Of a stretch of DNA of 64,000 nucleotides, positions 62,216-64,000 are shown piece by piece. The DNA is taken from contig NZ_JAAOYV010000002.1 in assembly GCF_011759585.1 (NCBI RefSeq), positions 1 to 64,000 of the forward strand. The letters run 5' to 3'. Position numbers and translations under genes: made by a program. The notes under the pieces were generated by a model, which was not told the DNA's origin, did not search any database, and worked only from the letters and a program-made list of their open reading frames with translations. This DNA is from Frigoribacterium endophyticum (GTDB taxonomy: Bacteria > Actinomycetota > Actinomycetes > Actinomycetales > Microbacteriaceae). Position 1 is the stretch's first letter. The number at the start of each line of letters is the position of its first letter.

Positions 62216-64000
62216 CCGACGACGGTGAGGCGCTGCGTCGGGCGGGTCATCGCGACGTAGAGGCTGGCGGCGCCGCGGGCCGACGAGGCCCGCACGCCCT
62301 CGGGGTCGACGATCACGACGGCGTCGAACTCGAGGCCCTTCGACGTCGCGGGGCTGAGCACCGAGATCGGCTTGGTCAGCGACGCCGTGCCGGGGGCGAC
62401 CTGCCCCGGGAACAGCTCGACGAGCCGGTCGACGAGCGGGCCCACGAGGCCCTGCGGGGCGATGACGGCCAGCGTCCCGGAGTCGTCGACGGCCCGGTCG
62501 GCGGCGACCGCCTCGACGCCGGCGGCGACGAGGGCGTCGCGACCCACGACTCCCCCTGCTCCGCCGGCCCCGACGGCGACCTCGCGCACGGGCCACTCGC
62601 TCGACCGGACGGAGCGGCTGGGCGTGATGCGCAGCCCCGCCTCGATCGCCAGCCGCTCGGCGTGGTCGACGATCTGGCTCGGCGTCCGGTAGTTGACGGT
62701 CAGCTCCTCCAGGCGCCAGGGCGCCGAGGTGCCGGCGACCGACGAGCCCCGACGGCGACCGAGCAGGCTCTGCAGCGCGACGTCCCACGAGGAGGCCGCG
62801 GCGGGGCTCGACGCCTGGGCGATGTCGCCCACGACGGTGAACGAGCGCAGCGGGCAGCGCCGCGAGAGCAGGCGCCACTGCATCGGCGAGAGCTCCTGCG
62901 CCTCGTCGACGACGACGTGGCCGAAGGCCCAGGTGCGGTCGCCGGCGGCGCGCTCGGCGGTGGTCATCGACGCGGCGCGCTCGGCGAAGCCGCCCGCGAT
63001 CTGCTCGGCCGAGACCATGCCCTCCACGCCCATGTTCTCGATGGCGCGCTCGGCGTTCTCGATGTCGCGCTTGCGCTGCTGCTTGCGGGCCAGCCTCTCG
63101 GGGTCGACGCCGGCCTGGAACTCGCCCAGCAGCTCGGCGGCCTCGTCGAGCAGCGGCACGTCGGAGATCGTGAACTCGGAGCCGCGGGGCCGCTGCAGCA
63201 GGGCACGCTGCCGCGGGCTCCAGCGCTGGGTGATCGTCGCGAGCCACTGCGGGCGCGCGTACAGGTCTTCGATCAGCTTCTCGGCCGACAGGGGCAGCCA
63301 CGCGGTGTTCAGCAGCACCTTGACGTCGTGGGTCTGGCGGATGTCCTCGCGCAGCACGGCCTCGTCGGACTCGTCGACGGTGGTGCCGTGGTCGCGCATC
63401 TGCGCCACGAGCTGGCGGGTCAGCGCCGAGAGGGCCGCCTTGTTGAAGGTCACGCGACCGACGTTGTGCTGCTTGCCGCGCTCCTGCGCCTTGCGCATCG
63501 CCTCGGCGACCAGGTCGGGCTGCACGACGAGCCGCTCGCCGTTGACGTCGATCGTGGTCGGCTGCGTCGGTCGCACCTGCCGCGACCGCACCGCCCGGCG
63601 GATCAGGTCGGCCATCTCGGCCGAGCCCTTGAGCGCCGCGACCTCGGGCGCGTCGTCGGTCTGCGCCTCGACGCCCGGGTAGAGCCCGCCGAGGCTCGAG
63701 AGCACGACGCCGGTCTCGCCGAGCGAGGGCAGCACCTGCTCGATGTAGCGGAGGAACGACCGCGACGGGCCGACGACGAGCACGCCCGAGCCGCGCAGGC
63801 GGTCGCGGTGCGAGTAGAGCAGGTACGCGGCGCGGTGGAGAGCCACCGCCGTCTTGCCGGTGCCGGGCCCGCCCTGGACGACGAGCACGCCGTCGAGGGG
63901 CGAGCGGATGATGACGTCCTGCTCGGCCTGGATGGTCGCGACGATGTCGGTCATGCGGCCGGTGCGCTGCGCGGTCAGCGCCGCCATCAGGGCGCCCTCG
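62212..64000 (-). CDS. HelD/UvrD-type superfamily I helicase, 5' end outside window
   Basis: The visible C-terminal 595 or so residues show Walker A GGPGTGKTAVALHRAAYLL, motif II VVDEAQELSPMQW, motif III GDIAQASS, motif V SKGLEFDAVVIVDPE and motif VI YVAMTRPTQRL. A long inserted region without motifs (about 75-330) is typical of HelD, the RNA-polymerase-associated factor that frees stalled polymerase and in some actinobacteria protects against rifampicin. The frame stays open to base 64000, so the start is missing. Confidence 0.85.
   Translation of the reverse strand, partial: EGALMAALTAQRTGRMTDIVATIQAEQDVIIRSPLDGVLVVQGGPGTGKTAVALHRAAYLLYSHRDRLRGSGVLVVGPSRSFLRYIEQVLPSLGETGVVLSSLGGLYPGVEAQTDDAPEVAALKGSAEMADLIRRAVRSRQVRPTQPTTIDVNGERLVVQPDLVAEAMRKAQERGKQHNVGRVTFNKAALSALTRQLVAQMRDHGTTVDESDEAVLREDIRQTHDVKVLLNTAWLPLSAEKLIEDLYARPQWLATITQRWSPRQRALLQRPRGSEFTISDVPLLDEAAELLGEFQAGVDPERLARKQQRKRDIENAERAIENMGVEGMVSAEQIAGGFAERAASMTTAERAAGDRTWAFGHVVVDEAQELSPMQWRLLSRRCPLRSFTVVGDIAQASSPAAASSWDVALQSLLGRRRGSSVAGTSAPWRLEELTVNYRTPSQIVDHAERLAIEAGLRITPSRSVRSSEWPVREVAVGAGGAGGVVGRDALVAAGVEAVAADRAVDDSGTLAVIAPQGLVGPLVDRLVELFPGQVAPGTASLTKPISVLSPATSKGLEFDAVVIVDPEGVRASSARGAASLYVAMTRPTQRLTVVG

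Overview
The window is chromosomal DNA from a high-GC Gram-positive actinobacterium. GC looks to be above 70 % by eye. The family is most likely Microbacteriaceae, judged from gene content rather than from any search. Supporting markers are ThyX instead of ThyA as the thymidylate synthase seen, PriA-type HisA, ClgR, DUF3046 beside recA, DUF1844 beside infC, GluABCD, RNase J, a polynucleotide phosphorylase next to rpsO, a LysM protein divergent from lexA, and GTG starts with GTGA/ATGA overlaps nearly everywhere. I see no plasmid, phage, insertion sequence, tRNA, rRNA or CRISPR feature. The window is mostly core genome, with an accessory stretch at the right end.

Layout. 1-458: a spacer holding a minus-strand promoter that reads off the left edge. 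459-14252 (all minus): pheS-pheT, then argC-J-B-D-F and argG-H, a 40-residue membrane ORF, mpg and tyrS. 14356-17822: the gluABCD amino acid importer. 17904-20092: infC-rpmI-rplT and an RNA methyltransferase. 20376-24875: DUF1844 (plus strand), then hisC-hisB-hisH-priA-sseB. 24939-26258: LysM protein and lexA, divergent around a LexA box. 26382-45968: hflX, dapF-miaA-miaB, recA-recX, DUF3046, clgR, cinA-pgsA-ftsK, rnj-dapA and thyX. This follows the gene order known from the Mycobacterium tuberculosis lexA-to-rpsO region, but a MacB-like three-gene efflux cassette (39324-42306) sits between ftsK and rnj. 46130-57305: dapB, an M16 peptidase, pnp and rpsO, with a GNAT protein, a histidine phosphatase, a TetR regulator, an aldo/keto reductase and a secreted transglycosylase-like protein among them. 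57400-64000: VanZ-like protein, M50-like protein, apt, a protealysin-type M4 peptidase followed by an emfourin-type inhibitor and a secreted His-rich protein, a DinB protein, and the truncated start-less end of a HelD/UvrD-type helicase.

How the genes work together. The left part makes arginine from glutamate (argCJBDFGH), imports glutamate (gluABCD), makes histidine (hisCBH, priA) and charges Phe and Tyr tRNAs. The middle combines the SOS response (lexA, recA, recX, LysM division-inhibitor candidate) with RNA maturation (miaA, miaB, hflX, rnj, pnp), lysine/peptidoglycan precursors (dapA, dapB, dapF), thymidylate synthesis and chromosome segregation (ftsK). The most unusual segment is 59430-61550, where a metallopeptidase, its likely proteinaceous inhibitor and an uncharacterised secreted His-rich protein lie in a row, the last two overlapping by ATGA.

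Two window-wide signals stand out. Many genes have a TANNNT -10 hexamer ending 6-8 nt before the start codon and no Shine-Dalgarno sequence, the pattern expected of leaderless transcripts. A short motif, GGAGGCGCG or its complement, recurs in spacers. Three tail-to-tail gene pairs also share one CTAG tetranucleotide as both stop codons.
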